DNA of 64,000 nt from Sphingomonas sp. Root241 (GTDB lineage: Bacteria > Pseudomonadota > Alphaproteobacteria > Sphingomonadales > Sphingomonadaceae): contig NZ_LMIV01000002.1 of the NCBI RefSeq assembly GCF_001428865.1, positions 566,903 to 630,902 of the forward strand, read 5' to 3'. Made by a program: the position numbers and the translations under genes. Positions 7,316-19,308 of this stretch are shown here, one piece after another. The notes beneath the pieces were generated by a model. It did no database searches and was not told where the DNA came from. It was given only the letters and a program-made list of their open reading frames with translations. Each line of letters begins with the position of its first letter. The first letter of the stretch is position 1.

Positions 7316-9589
7316 ATGGCGCCGTTCATGCTCGCCCCCGGTATCAACCACCTTGCGCTCATCGGCAACTTCCTGCCACGCAAATGCGGCCTCGCGACCT
7401 ACACGACCGACACTTACAACGCGCTCAAGCAGCGCTATCCCGATCTTCAGGTCGACGTCTATGCGATGGACGATCATCCCGGCCGTTACGATTATCCCGA
7501 TGCCGTAACGCGCGCGATCCCGCAGCATGATCGCGCCGCCTATCTCGACGCCGCCCGCGCGATCGAGGCGAGCGGCGCACAGGCACTGTGGATCCAGCAC
7601 GAATACGGCATCTATGGCGGCCCGGCGGGCGATTTCCTGATCGCGCTGACCGACCGGCTCTCGATCCCGGTCATCACCACGCTCCACACCGTGCTCGAGC
7701 GGCCGAGTGCCGACGAGCGACGGGTGATGGAGGCTCTGCTCCGCCGCTCGTCGCGGATCATCGTGATGGCCGAGAAGGGCCGCGATATCCTCAAGCGCGT
7801 GCACGGCGCCGACGACAAGAGCATCGTGATGATCCCGCACGGCGTGCCCGATCGCGCCTTTGCCGATCCGGACAGCATGAAGGCCCGGTTCGGCTGGGAA
7901 GGCCGCGAAGTGGTGCTGACCTTCGGCCTGCTCGCGCCCAACAAGGGCATCGAGACGATGATCGCGGCCCTGCCGCAGGTCGTCGCCAATCACCGCCAGG
8001 CGCTCTACGTCGTGCTCGGCGCGACCCACCCGAACCTCGTCGCGCACGAAGGCGAGGCCTATCGCGATCGCCTCACGGCGCTTGCCGAGGAAAAGGGCGT
8101 CGCCGGGCATGTCCAGTTCATCGACGCGTTCGTCGAACATGACGAGCTGATCGATTATCTCCAGGCAGCCGATCTCTACGTCACGCCGTACAACAATCCG
8201 GCGCAGATCACTTCGGGCACGCTCTCCTACGCGATCGGCGTGGGCAAGCCGGTGATCTCCACGCCCTATGTCCATGCCACCGAGATCCTTGCTGACGATC
8301 ATGGCGTGCTCGTCAATTTCGGCGACAGCGCCGGCTTCGCGCGCGAGATCGACCGGCTGCTGACCGACGAGCGGGAGCGGCTGGCGCTGTCGAAGCGCGC
8401 TTATGCCCGCGGCCGCACGATGATCTGGCCGCGTCTCGCCGAGAATGCGATGATCGAGCTGGCCGCGATCGTCGCCGCCCGGCCGCACCGCTTCGCTAAA
8501 TCGACCGCCGAGCTTGCCACGCTCCAGCCTAATCTCGCCGCAGTCGAGCGGATGAGCGATTCGACCGGCATGCTCCAGCATTCGATCTATTCGGTGCCCG
8601 ATCGCCGCCACGGCTATTGCATCGACGACAATGCCCGCGCGCTGATCCTGATGTCGAAGATCGACGGTATCGACGAAAGCGTGCGCGACAAGTGGACGAG
8701 CATCTATGCGTCGTTCGTCCAATATGCGTGGAACCCTGATCAGCGCCGCTTCCGCAACTTCATGAATTTCGATCGCACCTGGTGCGAGGACGTCGGCTCG
8801 GAGGATTCGAACGGCCGCGCGATCTGGGCGCTCGGCGTCACCGCACGCGATGCGCGGGCGCAGAAACATCGCGACTGGGCCTCGGTGCTGTTCGACGATA
8901 CCGCGTCGATCGCGCTCGAGCTCGAGGCGCCGCGCAGCCACGCCTTTGCGATGCTGGGTGCTGCCGCGATGATCGAGGCGCATCCCGGCCACGCACTCTC
9001 GCGCACGATCCTCACGCGGTACGGCGAGGAGCTGATTACCTTGCTCGACGAGGCGCGGCGCCCCGAATGGCAGTGGTTCGAGATCGTTCTCGCTTACGAC
9101 AATGCCCGGCTTCCCGAGGCATTGCTGCGCGCGGGCGAAGTGCTGCACCGTCCGGACTTCGTCGCGGTCGGCCTCGAGACGCTCGCATGGATCGTCGAAC
9201 GCCAGACCTCGCCGGAGGGACGGTTCCGCGCGGTGGGCACCGAAAGCTTCGGGCGTTCCTATTCGGACCCGTTGCCCTTCGATCAGCAGCCGCTCGAGGC
9301 GCAGGCGACGATCGATGCATGCGTCGCGGCGTATCAGATGACCGGCGACGAGCGCTGGCGTGAGGAGGCGATGCGCGCCTATCGCTGGTATCTAGGCGCG
9401 AACGACCTCGAATTGCCGCTTGCGACCGTGGCGGACGGCGGCTGCTTCGACGGGCTGATGCCAACCGGTTTGAACCGAAATCAGGGCGCCGAGTCGATTC
9501 TGGCGCTCCAATTGGCGAATTGCGCCATTTCCGCACTTTCAAAGCCCGCCGAAAACGTGGCAAGCACCCCGCGCACCGCCGTCGCGTAA
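7316..9589 (+). CDS. GT4-family glycosyltransferase with C-terminal glycosidase-like helical domain
   Basis: A 757-residue two-domain protein. Residues ~10-390 are a GT-B fold glycosyltransferase of family 4: GNFLPRKCGLATYT near the N-terminus, V..LTFGLLAPNKGIETMI (~205-220, phosphate-binding region), and VTPYNNPAQITSGTLSYAIGVGKPVIST (~300-325), the usual nucleotide-sugar EX7E-like region. Residues ~400-757 are all-helical with HGYCIDDNARAL, FRNFM..DR.W, DSNGRAIWALG and GRSYSDPLPFDQQPLEAQAT, consistent with an (alpha/alpha)6 barrel seen in glycosidase-like proteins. The start at 7316 is supported by GAAGGAAGAGGA directly upstream; a longer frame from 7232 lacks this. It is followed after 37 bases by a GH130 gene, so the two probably act on the same glycan, perhaps mannose-based. 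The product is unknown. Confidence 0.85.
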   Translation: MAPFMLAPGINHLALIGNFLPRKCGLATYTTDTYNALKQRYPDLQVDVYAMDDHPGRYDYPDAVTRAIPQHDRAAYLDAARAIEASGAQALWIQHEYGIYGGPAGDFLIALTDRLSIPVITTLHTVLERPSADERRVMEALLRRSSRIIVMAEKGRDILKRVHGADDKSIVMIPHGVPDRAFADPDSMKARFGWEGREVVLTFGLLAPNKGIETMIAALPQVVANHRQALYVVLGATHPNLVAHEGEAYRDRLTALAEEKGVAGHVQFIDAFVEHDELIDYLQAADLYVTPYNNPAQITSGTLSYAIGVGKPVISTPYVHATEILADDHGVLVNFGDSAGFAREIDRLLTDERERLALSKRAYARGRTMIWPRLAENAMIELAAIVAARPHRFAKSTAELATLQPNLAAVERMSDSTGMLQHSIYSVPDRRHGYCIDDNARALILMSKIDGIDESVRDKWTSIYASFVQYAWNPDQRRFRNFMNFDRTWCEDVGSEDSNGRAIWALGVTARDARAQKHRDWASVLFDDTASIALELEAPRSHAFAMLGAAAMIEAHPGHALSRTILTRYGEELITLLDEARRPEWQWFEIVLAYDNARLPEALLRAGEVLHRPDFVAVGLETLAWIVERQTSPEGRFRAVGTESFGRSYSDPLPFDQQPLEAQATIDACVAAYQMTGDERWREEAMRAYRWYLGANDLELPLATVADGGCFDGLMPTGLNRNQGAESILALQLANCAISALSKPAENVASTPRTAVA

Positions 9590-9626
9590 CCCTTCGCGCC
9601 GGCTTTCGGACGGTATCGGGGGGTTG

Positions 9627-10913
9627 ATGCAGGAATTGTTCAATCACACGTTGCGGCTACGGGCAGATCCGTCGCGCGTTGTGGTTCGCCCCTTTCACAT
9701 CGCCTGGGCACAGAACGGCTCGGGACCCAGCCGTTCCGAGCGCATCGTTCAGGAAGTGCTGGCGATGTCGCCGGCCGAGGCGAGCGCCCAGCTCGAGATC
9801 GTGCTCAAGGATTTCGAGGCGCGTCACTGGCAGACCCGCCGCGTGTTCATGACGCGCTATGACGAGATCGAGGAGATGCTCAAGCTCGACGGCGGCGATA
9901 TCGGCGACGAGAAGCGCCAGCTGCTCGGCGCCTATTTCTGCCACGAATACAGCTATGCCGCCGCCGCGCTGATGAACCCCAGCGCCGTGCCGCATTACGA
10001 TCAGTCGGGCATGCCCAAGGGCTCGTTGCGCATCCTCATGTCGCTGCGCGCGGTGGGGGAAGGGCACATCTCGTCGGTGTCGTTCCGCGAAGGCATCATC
10101 ACCGACAAGAACGAGCTGACTCTCGCTCCCGAGCCTCCCTTCGCCACCGCGGCCGACGCGCGCGAAGCGGAAGAGACGCGGATCCCCGAAGGGCCGGTGA
10201 CGGTCTATCGCCACCGCGATTCGACGCTTTCGGGCACGGTGATCTTCCCGATCACCAAGGCGCAGTCCAACGGGCTCGAAGACTTACGCATCTGCCATTT
10301 CACCCATGACGACGGCAGCGAGGAATGGATCGGCACCTACACGGCCTATAACGGCTCGGTGATCCAGTCGGAGCTGATGCGCACCCGCGACTGGCGCGCG
10401 ATCGATCTGGTGCCGATGAGCGGCGGCGCATCGCGCAACAAGGGCATGGCGCTGTTTCCGCGGAAGATCGACGGCAAGTACATGATGCTCGGCCGGCAGG
10501 ACGGCGAGAACATCTTCCTCCACACCTCGGACGACATCACCCATTGGGAAGGCGGCGAGCTGCTGATCAAGCCGCAATATCCGTGGGAGCTCGTCCAGAT
10601 GGGCAATTGCGGCCCGCCGATCGAAGTGGACGAAGGCTGGCTGGTGCTCACCCACGGCGTCGGCGCGATGCGGAAATATTCGATCGGCGCAGCTCTGCTC
10701 GACAAGAACGATCCGTCCAAGGTGCTCGCGCGCTCGAAGGAGCCGCTGCTGGCGGCGGCCGATCAGGACCGCGAGGGCTATGTTCCCAACGTCGTCTACA
10801 CCTGCGGCGCGATCCGCCACGGCAGCAAGCTGTTCATTCCCTACGGCGTGGCCGACAGCTCGGTCGCCTTCGCCTTCGTGCCGATCAAGTCCCTGCTCGA
10901 GCAGATGGACTGA
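9627..10913 (+). CDS. GH130-family glycoside phosphorylase/hydrolase
   Basis: A 428-residue five-bladed beta-propeller enzyme of GH130, a family dominated by beta-mannoside phosphorylases. Seen: a long helical N-terminal extension (~1-95), EYSYAAAALMNPSAV (~107-121), corresponding to the conserved E..NP motif, GLEDLRI (~216-222) with D219 in the place of the catalytic Asp of the usual EDPR motif, MGNCGPPIE, and GYVPNVVYTCG near the C-terminus. Start: ATG at 9627 preceded by a G-rich stretch; TTG at 9624 is an alternative. Its immediate position after the GT4 gene suggests synthesis and turnover (or reversible phosphorolysis) of one oligosaccharide. Whether it is a phosphorylase or hydrolase cannot be settled here. 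Confidence 0.88.
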   Translation: MQELFNHTLRLRADPSRVVVRPFHIAWAQNGSGPSRSERIVQEVLAMSPAEASAQLEIVLKDFEARHWQTRRVFMTRYDEIEEMLKLDGGDIGDEKRQLLGAYFCHEYSYAAAALMNPSAVPHYDQSGMPKGSLRILMSLRAVGEGHISSVSFREGIITDKNELTLAPEPPFATAADAREAEETRIPEGPVTVYRHRDSTLSGTVIFPITKAQSNGLEDLRICHFTHDDGSEEWIGTYTAYNGSVIQSELMRTRDWRAIDLVPMSGGASRNKGMALFPRKIDGKYMMLGRQDGENIFLHTSDDITHWEGGELLIKPQYPWELVQMGNCGPPIEVDEGWLVLTHGVGAMRKYSIGAALLDKNDPSKVLARSKEPLLAAADQDREGYVPNVVYTCGAIRHGSKLFIPYGVADSSVAFAFVPIKSLLEQMD

Positions 10914-10918
10914 CCTAC

Positions 10919-10954
10919 CTTTAATCCTCCCTCGCGCAGCGGGGGAGGATTTAA
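10919..10954. terminator. hairpin between convergent genes (CCTCCC-type palindrome)
   Basis: TTAATCCTCCCTCGC pairs with GCGGGGGAGGATTTAA with few mismatches. The stem lies 6 bases after the GH130 stop and 5 bases before the end of the OPT gene, so it can terminate both. The same AATCCTCCCTCGCG...GGGGGAGG sequence reappears at 27114-27250 and, truncated, at 33579-33604, making it both a terminator and a member of a repeat family. Confidence 0.8.
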
Positions 10955-10958
10955 GAAT

Positions 10959-12986
<2,028 letters not shown>

Positions 12987-13030
12987 GTCCTTATCTCCCC
13001 AAGGTAACGGGAGATACTATGCCGTGCTTG

Positions 13031-14644
13031 TCAGCCCCTGAACAGCCCGCCCAGAACGCCGCGGATCAGCTGCGCGCCCAGGCCGCCGCCGGAGCGCTTC
13101 CTGGAGCCGCCGAAAATCTCGCGGCCGATCTCGTTCGCGACCTGGCGACCGATCGAGGACGAAGCCGAACGCGCCGCCGATGTCGCCATCTTGGCCCAGG
13201 GCGAAGTCGCCGTCGCCTGCGCGCGCTCGGTGGCGATACGGGTGCGCTCGGCTTCCTTGGCCAGCCGCGCCTGCTCCTTGGCCTGCGCCGCGGCGGCCTT
13301 GTCGGCCTCGGTCTCGGCCTGCGCCTCGGCTGCGGCCGCGACCGCTTCGTTGGCCTTCGCGGCGAGAATCTCCTCGGCTGATTCGCGGTCGATCGGCGTA
13401 TCGTATTTGTCGCCCACCGCATCTGTGGTGATCAGCACCGCGCGCTCCTCGGGCGCGAGCGGTCCCACCCGCGTCCCCGGTGCCCGGATCAGCGTGCGCT
13501 GCACCGGCGAGGGCGAACCATCCTCCTGCAGCACCGAAACCAGCGCCTCGCCGACTTTCAGCTCGGTGATCACCGTCGCGACGTCGACGTCCGGATTGGC
13601 GCGGAAGGTTTCCGCCGCCGATCGCACCGCCTTGGCGTCCTTCGGCGTGAACGCACGCAGTGCGTGCTGGACGCGATTACCCAGCTGTCCCGCCACGTCC
13701 TCGGGGATGTCGATCGGGTTCTGGGTGACGAAATAGACGCCGACGCCCTTCGACCGGATCAGCCGCACGACCTGCTCGATCTTGTCGAGCAGCGCCTTGG
13801 GGGCATCGTCGAACAGCAGATGCGCTTCGTCGAAGAAGAAGACCAACTTCGGCTTGTCGGGATCGCCCACTTCGGGAAGCGTCTCGAACAACTCGGAAAG
13901 CATCCACAGCAGGAAGCTGCCATAGAGTCGCGGACTGGACATCAATTTGTCGGCGGCGAGGATGTTGACCACGCCGTGGCCGTTCTCGTCGGTGCGGATG
14001 AATTCGCTGATGTCGAGCGCGGGCTCGCCGAAGAAATGTTCGGCGCCCTGCGCCCGCAGCTGCAGCAGCTGGCGCTGGATCGTGCCGACGCTGGGCTTGG
14101 TGATGTTGCCGAACTTGGTCGAGAGCTCACCCGCGCGATCGGCGCAATGCGCGAGCATCGACTGGAGATCGTCGAGGTCGAGCAGCAACAGCCCTTCCTC
14201 GTCGGCGACGTGGAAGACGACGTTGAGCACGCCTTCCTGCGTCTCGTTGAGGTCGAGCAGCCGCGCGAGCAGCAGCGGCCCCATCTCCGAAATGGTCGCG
14301 CGGATCGGGTGGCCCTGCTCGCCGAACAGGTCCCAGAGCTGTACCGGCAGCGCGCCGTAGCACCATTCGGTATCGCCGATCTCCTGCGCCCGCTTCGCGA
14401 AGATCTCATGGGTCTTCGCGGTCGGCGATCCGGCCATGCCCAGCCCGGAAAGGTCGCCTTTCACGTCGGCTACGAATACCGGCACGCCCGCCGCCGAGAA
14501 TCCCTCGGCCAATCCCTGCAGCGTCACGGTCTTGCCGGTGCCGGTCGCGCCGGCGATCAGCCCGTGCCGATTGGCGCGGCGGAGCACCAGCTCCTGCCGG
14601 GCCGCGCCGGCCGTGCCTATGAAAATGCCCGTCTCTCCCGCCAT
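13031..14644 (-). CDS. HerA/VirB4-like ATPase of the DUF853 (YjgR) family
   Basis: A 537-residue P-loop protein with Walker A GATGTGKT (~32-39), [13 protein letters not shown] just after it, Walker [14 protein letters not shown] (~257-269) and a sensor region [25 protein letters not shown], all typical of YjgR/DUF853. A C-terminal Ala/Glu-rich coiled-coil-like stretch (~420-490) precedes a Gly-rich end. The start at 14644 has a good AAGGGAG ribosome binding site; the 15-residue longer reading is rejected. The biological role is unknown; HerA relatives pump DNA or protein. Not linked to a NurA nuclease here. Confidence 0.9.
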   Translation of the reverse strand: MAGETGIFIGTAGAARQELVLRRANRHGLIAGATGTGKTVTLQGLAEGFSAAGVPVFVADVKGDLSGLGMAGSPTAKTHEIFAKRAQEIGDTEWCYGALPVQLWDLFGEQGHPIRATISEMGPLLLARLLDLNETQEGVLNVVFHVADEEGLLLLDLDDLQSMLAHCADRAGELSTKFGNITKPSVGTIQRQLLQLRAQGAEHFFGEPALDISEFIRTDENGHGVVNILAADKLMSSPRLYGSFLLWMLSELFETLPEVGDPDKPKLVFFFDEAHLLFDDAPKALLDKIEQVVRLIRSKGVGVYFVTQNPIDIPEDVAGQLGNRVQHALRAFTPKDAKAVRSAAETFRANPDVDVATVITELKVGEALVSVLQEDGSPSPVQRTLIRAPGTRVGPLAPEERAVLITTDAVGDKYDTPIDRESAEEILAAKANEAVAAAAEAQAETEADKAAAAQAKEQARLAKEAERTRIATERAQATATSPWAKMATSAARSASSSIGRQVANEIGREIFGGSRKRSGGGLGAQLIRGVLGGLFRG

Positions 14645-14713
14645 GACCAACTCCCTTTCAGGAAATCGTTCTAGGGGAGAAACGGGCAATAGTCAGCCGT
14701 CGAACGCGATCGC

Positions 14714-16213
14714 TCAGCCGGGAATCTGCACCGTCACATAGCGGCCGAGCCCGCGGCGCTGGACGAACAGCAGCACCTGCTTGGCGCCACTGCTCTTCGC
14801 CTGGCCCACGATCCGCGCCAGATCCGCCGCGGTGCGCACCGGGATGCGGTTGGCCGTGGTGATCAGGTCGCCGCGGGTAAGGCCCTTGCCGGCGGCATCG
14901 CTGCTCGCGTCGACCTGCACCACGACGACGCCCTGGGCATTGGCATCGGCGCCGATCTGGCGCGCGATCTGCGGCGTCAGCGGCGTCACGGCGACGCCGA
15001 GCGATGCGGCCGCGGTCGTCTCGCCGTCCTGCGGACCGCTGTCATTGTCGTCGAGATCGAACTGCTGCGCGAGTTCTTCCTCGGGCGGGCGCGTGCCGAC
15101 GGTGACGGTAACGGTCTGGCGCTTGCCGTCGCGGATCAGCTCGATCGGGATGCGCGTGCCCGGCGCCACGTTGGCGACGATGAAGCTCAGCGTCTGGTCC
15201 GGCGTGACGTCCTGGTTGTTGACGCGGACGATCACGTCGCCCTGGCGGAGGCCCGCCTTTTCCGCCGGCTGGCCGGGTTCGACGCGCGCGACGATCGTGC
15301 CGCCGTTCTTGGGCACGCCGAACGATTCGGCGAGATCGGCGGTGAGCTCCTGCATCTGGATGCCGAGATAGCCGCGGGTGATCGTCTGCCCCTTCATCAG
15401 CCGGTCGAGGATCGGCTTGGCTTCGGTCGAAGGGATGGCGAAGCCGATGCCGACATTGCCGCCGGTCGGCGAAAGGATCTGCGAGTTGATCCCGATCACG
15501 TTGCCGCTGAGGTCGAACAGCGGACCGCCCGAATTACCGCGGTTGATCGAGGCGTCGGTCTGGATGAAACGGTCGAACGCCCCGCCCACGGTCGAGCGAT
15601 GCAATGCCGACACGATGCCGGCGGTCACCGATCCGCCGAGGCCGAAGGGGCTGCCGATCGCGACCACCCAGTCACCCACTCGCGCCTGATTGGAATCGCC
15701 CAGGCGAACGAAGGGCAGGTTGGTGGCGTCGATCTTGAGCACGGCAAGGTCCGACTGCGCGTCACGGCCGACGAGGCGTGCCTTATATTCCTTGCGGTCG
15801 GTCAGCGTGACGGTGATCGCTTCGACGACCGCGCCGCGGGTGCCCGCGGTGACGACATGGTTGTTGGTCACGATGTAGCCGTCGGCCGAAATCAGGAAGC
15901 CCGATCCCAGCGATTCCGCCTGGCGCGTCACCGGCTGGCCGCCCTGGCCCGGGACGAGCCCCTCGAACGGGGTGCCCGCGAACGGATTGGTGTTCACCTG
16001 CACGCGCTGCGTGGTCGAGATGTTGACCACCGCGGGCTGGAGCTTGGCGACCATGTCGGCGAAGCTCATCGGCGCGCCGGCGCGCGGCACGCTCGCCTGG
16101 ATCGCGCCGGGCTCGTTCTGCGCGGTCTGCGCGCCGGCGGTGGTGTTCAGGGTCATCACGGCGGCGGCGCCGCTCAGGGCAAGGGCAGTGGTAAGAGCGT
16201 AGGCGTAACGCAC
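14714..16213 (-). CDS. degP: periplasmic Do-like serine protease (DegP/HtrA)
   Basis: A 499-residue HtrA protease/chaperone. A signal peptide (MRYAYALTTALALSG..., cleavage near AGA-QT at ~28) is followed by a trypsin-like domain with the triad H119 (NNHVVTAG), D155 (SDLAVLK) and S228 (RGNSGGPL), then two PDZ domains (~275-370 and ~410-495). It degrades misfolded envelope proteins. The GTG start at 16213 has AAGGGA nine bases upstream; the longer frame to 16468 overlaps the intergenic gap and has no such signal. It lies downstream of hflK-hflC on the same strand, a common alphaproteobacterial arrangement. C-terminal YVTVQIPG is typical. Confidence 0.96.
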   Translation of the reverse strand: MRYAYALTTALALSGAAAVMTLNTTAGAQTAQNEPGAIQASVPRAGAPMSFADMVAKLQPAVVNISTTQRVQVNTNPFAGTPFEGLVPGQGGQPVTRQAESLGSGFLISADGYIVTNNHVVTAGTRGAVVEAITVTLTDRKEYKARLVGRDAQSDLAVLKIDATNLPFVRLGDSNQARVGDWVVAIGSPFGLGGSVTAGIVSALHRSTVGGAFDRFIQTDASINRGNSGGPLFDLSGNVIGINSQILSPTGGNVGIGFAIPSTEAKPILDRLMKGQTITRGYLGIQMQELTADLAESFGVPKNGGTIVARVEPGQPAEKAGLRQGDVIVRVNNQDVTPDQTLSFIVANVAPGTRIPIELIRDGKRQTVTVTVGTRPPEEELAQQFDLDDNDSGPQDGETTAAASLGVAVTPLTPQIARQIGADANAQGVVVVQVDASSDAAGKGLTRGDLITTANRIPVRTAADLARIVGQAKSSGAKQVLLFVQRRGLGRYVTVQIPG

Positions 16214-16307
16214 GGATACGAATCCCTTCAAAGGATGGGCAAGGTTTCGGGCGCGGTTGTCGCGCCCGAATGCTGAACGCTGATTGAATATGAACGAAGG
16301 TGCAGGA

Positions 16308-17165
16308 TCATCGTTGCCCCATGAACTCGCGCAGATAGCTGTTCTGCGGAGAGAGCACGATCGACGTCTCGCCCTTGCCCTCGCCCTGTGCGAGGAAGGT
16401 CGCCCGATAGGACTGCATCGCACGGTAGAAATCGTAGAATGCGGGGTCCTTGTTGAACGCCTGGGCATAGACCTGCGCGGCCTGCGCCTGGGCGGTCGCG
16501 CGGATGATCTGCGCTTCCTTCAGGCCCTGCGCCTTGATCGTCGCCGCTTCCTGCCGCCGCGCGGTCGCCATTCGGTTGAGCGCGCTTTCCAGCGGCGATC
16601 CGCTCGGCAGCTCGGTCTGCTTGATCCGCACATCGACGATCTCGACGCCGTATTGGCTGGCGAGCCGCTGCAGCGCGTTCTGGATATTGTCCATCACTTC
16701 GCCGCGCTCGGGGCTGAGCAAGGTGGAGGAGGGCCGCTTGCCGAGTTCGTTGCGCAGCGACGAGCCGAACAGCGGCTGTAGCTGGTCGCGCACGCGCTCC
16801 TCGCTGCCGACGGTGACCACCATCCTGAGCGGATCGACTACGCGGAACCGGGCATAGGCGTCGACCTCGAGTCGCAGCTGATCGGTGGAGAGCACCGGCT
16901 GGTTGGGCAAATCGATGTCGAGCACGCGCTTGTCGACCCAGACGACGCGGTCGATGAAGGGGATGCGGAAGATCGGCCCCGCCTGGGTCCGCCCGAACTG
17001 CTCGTTGGGCTGATAGGCATTGATCGTGCGGAGCGGCTGTTCGAGCCGCAGGATCACGACCTGCTTCGATTCGGGGACGATCGCGATCGTGCTCATGATC
17101 ACCACGAGCACCAGGATCACGGCGATGGCGATGCCGATCGGGCTGCGGAACCAGCTGGCGGTCAT
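16308..17165 (-). CDS. hflC: FtsH protease modulator HflC
   Basis: A 285-residue band-7/SPFH membrane protein: a single N-terminal anchor (~11-28, IGIAIAVILVLVVIMSTI), then VPESKQVVILRLEQP, a coiled SPFH domain with YGVEIVDVRIKQTELP, and RMATARRQEAATIKAQG. With HflK it forms a large periplasmic cage around FtsH and restrains its action on membrane proteins. The start ATG overlaps the hflK stop by four bases (ATGA). Confidence 0.96.
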   Translation of the reverse strand: MTASWFRSPIGIAIAVILVLVVIMSTIAIVPESKQVVILRLEQPLRTINAYQPNEQFGRTQAGPIFRIPFIDRVVWVDKRVLDIDLPNQPVLSTDQLRLEVDAYARFRVVDPLRMVVTVGSEERVRDQLQPLFGSSLRNELGKRPSSTLLSPERGEVMDNIQNALQRLASQYGVEIVDVRIKQTELPSGSPLESALNRMATARRQEAATIKAQGLKEAQIIRATAQAQAAQVYAQAFNKDPAFYDFYRAMQSYRATFLAQGEGKGETSIVLSPQNSYLREFMGQR

Positions 17166-18271
17166 CGCGGTGCTCCTGCCTGGGCCTGGGGCCGGAGGGT
17201 AGCGTCAGCGGGAGGCGTGCCGCCTCCGCCGCGCACTGCCGGCAGCGGCAGATAGGGCGTCACGCCGGGCGCCTCGACGATCGTCTTGTTGGTGCGCGAA
17301 AGCACCTGTTCCATCGTCTCGTAATACATGCGGCGTCGGGTCACCTCGGGTGCGAGCTTGTACTGCTCATAGATCTTGTCGAACTCGGCCGCTTCGCCCT
17401 GCGCCTGGGCGAGCACCTGCTGGGCATAGGCATTGGCGTTGTTCTTGTTGGCCTGGGCTTCCTGCTGCGCGGCGGTGACCTGCTTGAAGTCCTCGTCCAC
17501 GGCCTGCGGCGCGGCGGCCTTCTGGATCGCGACGCCCTGGATGCGGATGCCCGAATGATATTGGTCGAGGATCTGCTGCATCGTCGCCTGGACCTGGCCT
17601 TCGATCCGCGAACGGCCCTGGCCGATGGCTTCGTTGAGCGTCGTCGTTGCGACGATCTGGCGCATCGCGCTTTCGGCGGTCGCGCGAACGGTGTCCTCGG
17701 GCCGCGCGATCTGGAACTTGTAGTCGACTGCGCTGCTGATGTCCCAGCGCACCGAATAAGCGAGGTCGACGATGTTCTGGTCGCCGGTCAGCATCAGATT
17801 CTCGCCGCTCGGCGGGAAATTCTCGGTGCGGATATTGGCGACGTCGACGACATCGACGAGCTGGAGCGGCGCGGGCAGAGTCAGCCGAACCCCGGGGGTC
17901 AGCGTGGCCGAATAGGAACCGAGCGTGGTCACGACGCCGCGTTCGCGCGGGCCGATCGGATGAATGCTGGTATAGAGCACCCAGATCAGCAGCAGGCCGC
18001 CGATCACCAGCATCCACAGCCGGCTGCCGGACGGAATCCCGGGGAGGCCACCACCACCGCCGCGGGCGCGCTTGAGCAGCTCGTCGAGGCTGGTCGCGCC
18101 AGGGCGTGGGCGCTTGCCGTCGGGCGGGAAGGACCAGGGGTTGCGCGGGCCGCCGCCATTGCCCGAGCCGCCCCCGTTTCCGGAGCCGCCGCCGCCACTG
18201 CCCCACGGACTCTTGGGAGCTTCGTTCTTGAAGATGCCGGCCAGTCCGCGCCAGCCCGATAGGTTCATCAT
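17162..18271 (-). CDS. hflK: FtsH protease modulator HflK
   Basis: A 369-residue SPFH protein, first gene of hflK-hflC-degP. The N-terminal ~90 residues are a Gly/Asn/Pro-rich cytoplasmic tail (SPWGSGGGGSG... and GNGGG runs). A membrane segment follows at ~103-120 (LWMLVIGGLLLIWVLYTSI), then the band-7 domain with GPRERGVVTTLGSY and TGDQNIVDLAYSVRWDI. The C-terminus is Pro/Ala/Gln-rich. It complexes with HflC and FtsH in the inner membrane. Two adjacent ATGs (18271, 18268) are possible starts. Divergent from mrp with ~70 bases between them. Confidence 0.96.
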   Translation of the reverse strand: MMNLSGWRGLAGIFKNEAPKSPWGSGGGGSGNGGGSGNGGGPRNPWSFPPDGKRPRPGATSLDELLKRARGGGGGLPGIPSGSRLWMLVIGGLLLIWVLYTSIHPIGPRERGVVTTLGSYSATLTPGVRLTLPAPLQLVDVVDVANIRTENFPPSGENLMLTGDQNIVDLAYSVRWDISSAVDYKFQIARPEDTVRATAESAMRQIVATTTLNEAIGQGRSRIEGQVQATMQQILDQYHSGIRIQGVAIQKAAAPQAVDEDFKQVTAAQQEAQANKNNANAYAQQVLAQAQGEAAEFDKIYEQYKLAPEVTRRRMYYETMEQVLSRTNKTIVEAPGVTPYLPLPAVRGGGGTPPADATLRPQAQAGAPR

Positions 18272-18342
18272 GCCTGTCTTTATAAGGACGGATACGCGGA
18301 TTTACAGTGGCAGCCGCCGATTGTGCGCCTATCTGGCCTGTA

Positions 18343-19308
18343 ATGACGGATGCAGACAGCTTGAAAGCGGCGCTCGCGCCGATCGCGGCGGGCCGCGCGA
18401 CGGTGCGTTTCGAAGAGGGCAAAGCGAGCATCGTGCTCGACGTGACCGGGCTCGGGCCCGAGGCGCGCGACGAGCTCGAGGCCGATGTCCGGCGCACGGT
18501 CGAGGCCGCGCCGGGCGTCGCCGAAGTCCGCGTGCTGCTCACCAGCGAGCGGCGCACGCGGCGGCTGATCGCCGTGGCGAGCGGCAAGGGCGGGGTGGGC
18601 AAGTCCACCGTCGCGGCGAACCTGGCGATCGCGCTGGCGAAGCGCGGACGTCGCGTCGGGCTGGTCGATGCCGATATCTATGGTCCGTCGCAGACTCGGC
18701 TGCTCGACGTCGAGGGCATCAGGCCGCAGGCGCGCGGAAAGACCCTGATCCCGGTGCAGACCAAATTCGGCGTGCCGTTGCTTTCGATGGGCGGGCTGGT
18801 GCCCGACGGCCAGGCGATCGCGTGGCGCGGATCGATGGCGGGCGGCGCGCTCGGCCAGATGGTCGATGCCGATTGGGGCGACGCCGAAATACTGATCATG
18901 GATCTGCCCCCCGGCACCGGCGATCTCCAGCTGACGATGGTCCAGAAGCACAAGCCTGCAGGCGCGATCATCGTCTCGACGCCGCAGGATCTCGCATTGA
19001 TCGACGCGACCCGCGCGATCGACCTGTTCAACAAGGTCAACGTGCCGATCGTCGGCATGATCGAGAACATGTCCGGCTATGCCTGCCCGCATTGCGGCGA
19101 GATCTCGGATCCGTTCGGCAGCGGCGGCGCGGAGGCCGCGGCGGCGAAGATGGGGCTACCCTTTCTCGGCCGCGTGCCGCTCGAACTGACGATCCGCACC
19201 GCATCCGACGCGGGCGATCCGCCGGCGGCGGGGAACGGCCCGCAGGCGGAGACGTTCGCTGCACTGGCGGCACGGCTGGATGACTGGATCGCCGCGAACG
19301 GAGAATGA
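18343..19308 (+). CDS. mrp: Mrp/NBP35-family iron-sulfur cluster carrier ATPase
   Basis: A 321-residue ApbC/Mrp protein. An N-terminal DUF59-like domain (~1-70) is shortened in its first half. The deviant Walker [10 protein letters not shown] (81-89) is followed by [11 protein letters not shown], Walker B-like [11 protein letters not shown] and QLTMVQ, and the cluster-binding CPHC in [10 protein letters not shown]. It assembles or transfers Fe-S clusters in the cytosol. ATG at 18343 is used; a 12-residue longer GTG reading is possible. The 3' end overlaps the next gene by four bases (ATGA), so the two are coupled. Confidence 0.95.
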   Translation: MTDADSLKAALAPIAAGRATVRFEEGKASIVLDVTGLGPEARDELEADVRRTVEAAPGVAEVRVLLTSERRTRRLIAVASGKGGVGKSTVAANLAIALAKRGRRVGLVDADIYGPSQTRLLDVEGIRPQARGKTLIPVQTKFGVPLLSMGGLVPDGQAIAWRGSMAGGALGQMVDADWGDAEILIMDLPPGTGDLQLTMVQKHKPAGAIIVSTPQDLALIDATRAIDLFNKVNVPIVGMIENMSGYACPHCGEISDPFGSGGAEAAAAKMGLPFLGRVPLELTIRTASDAGDPPAAGNGPQAETFAALAARLDDWIAANGE

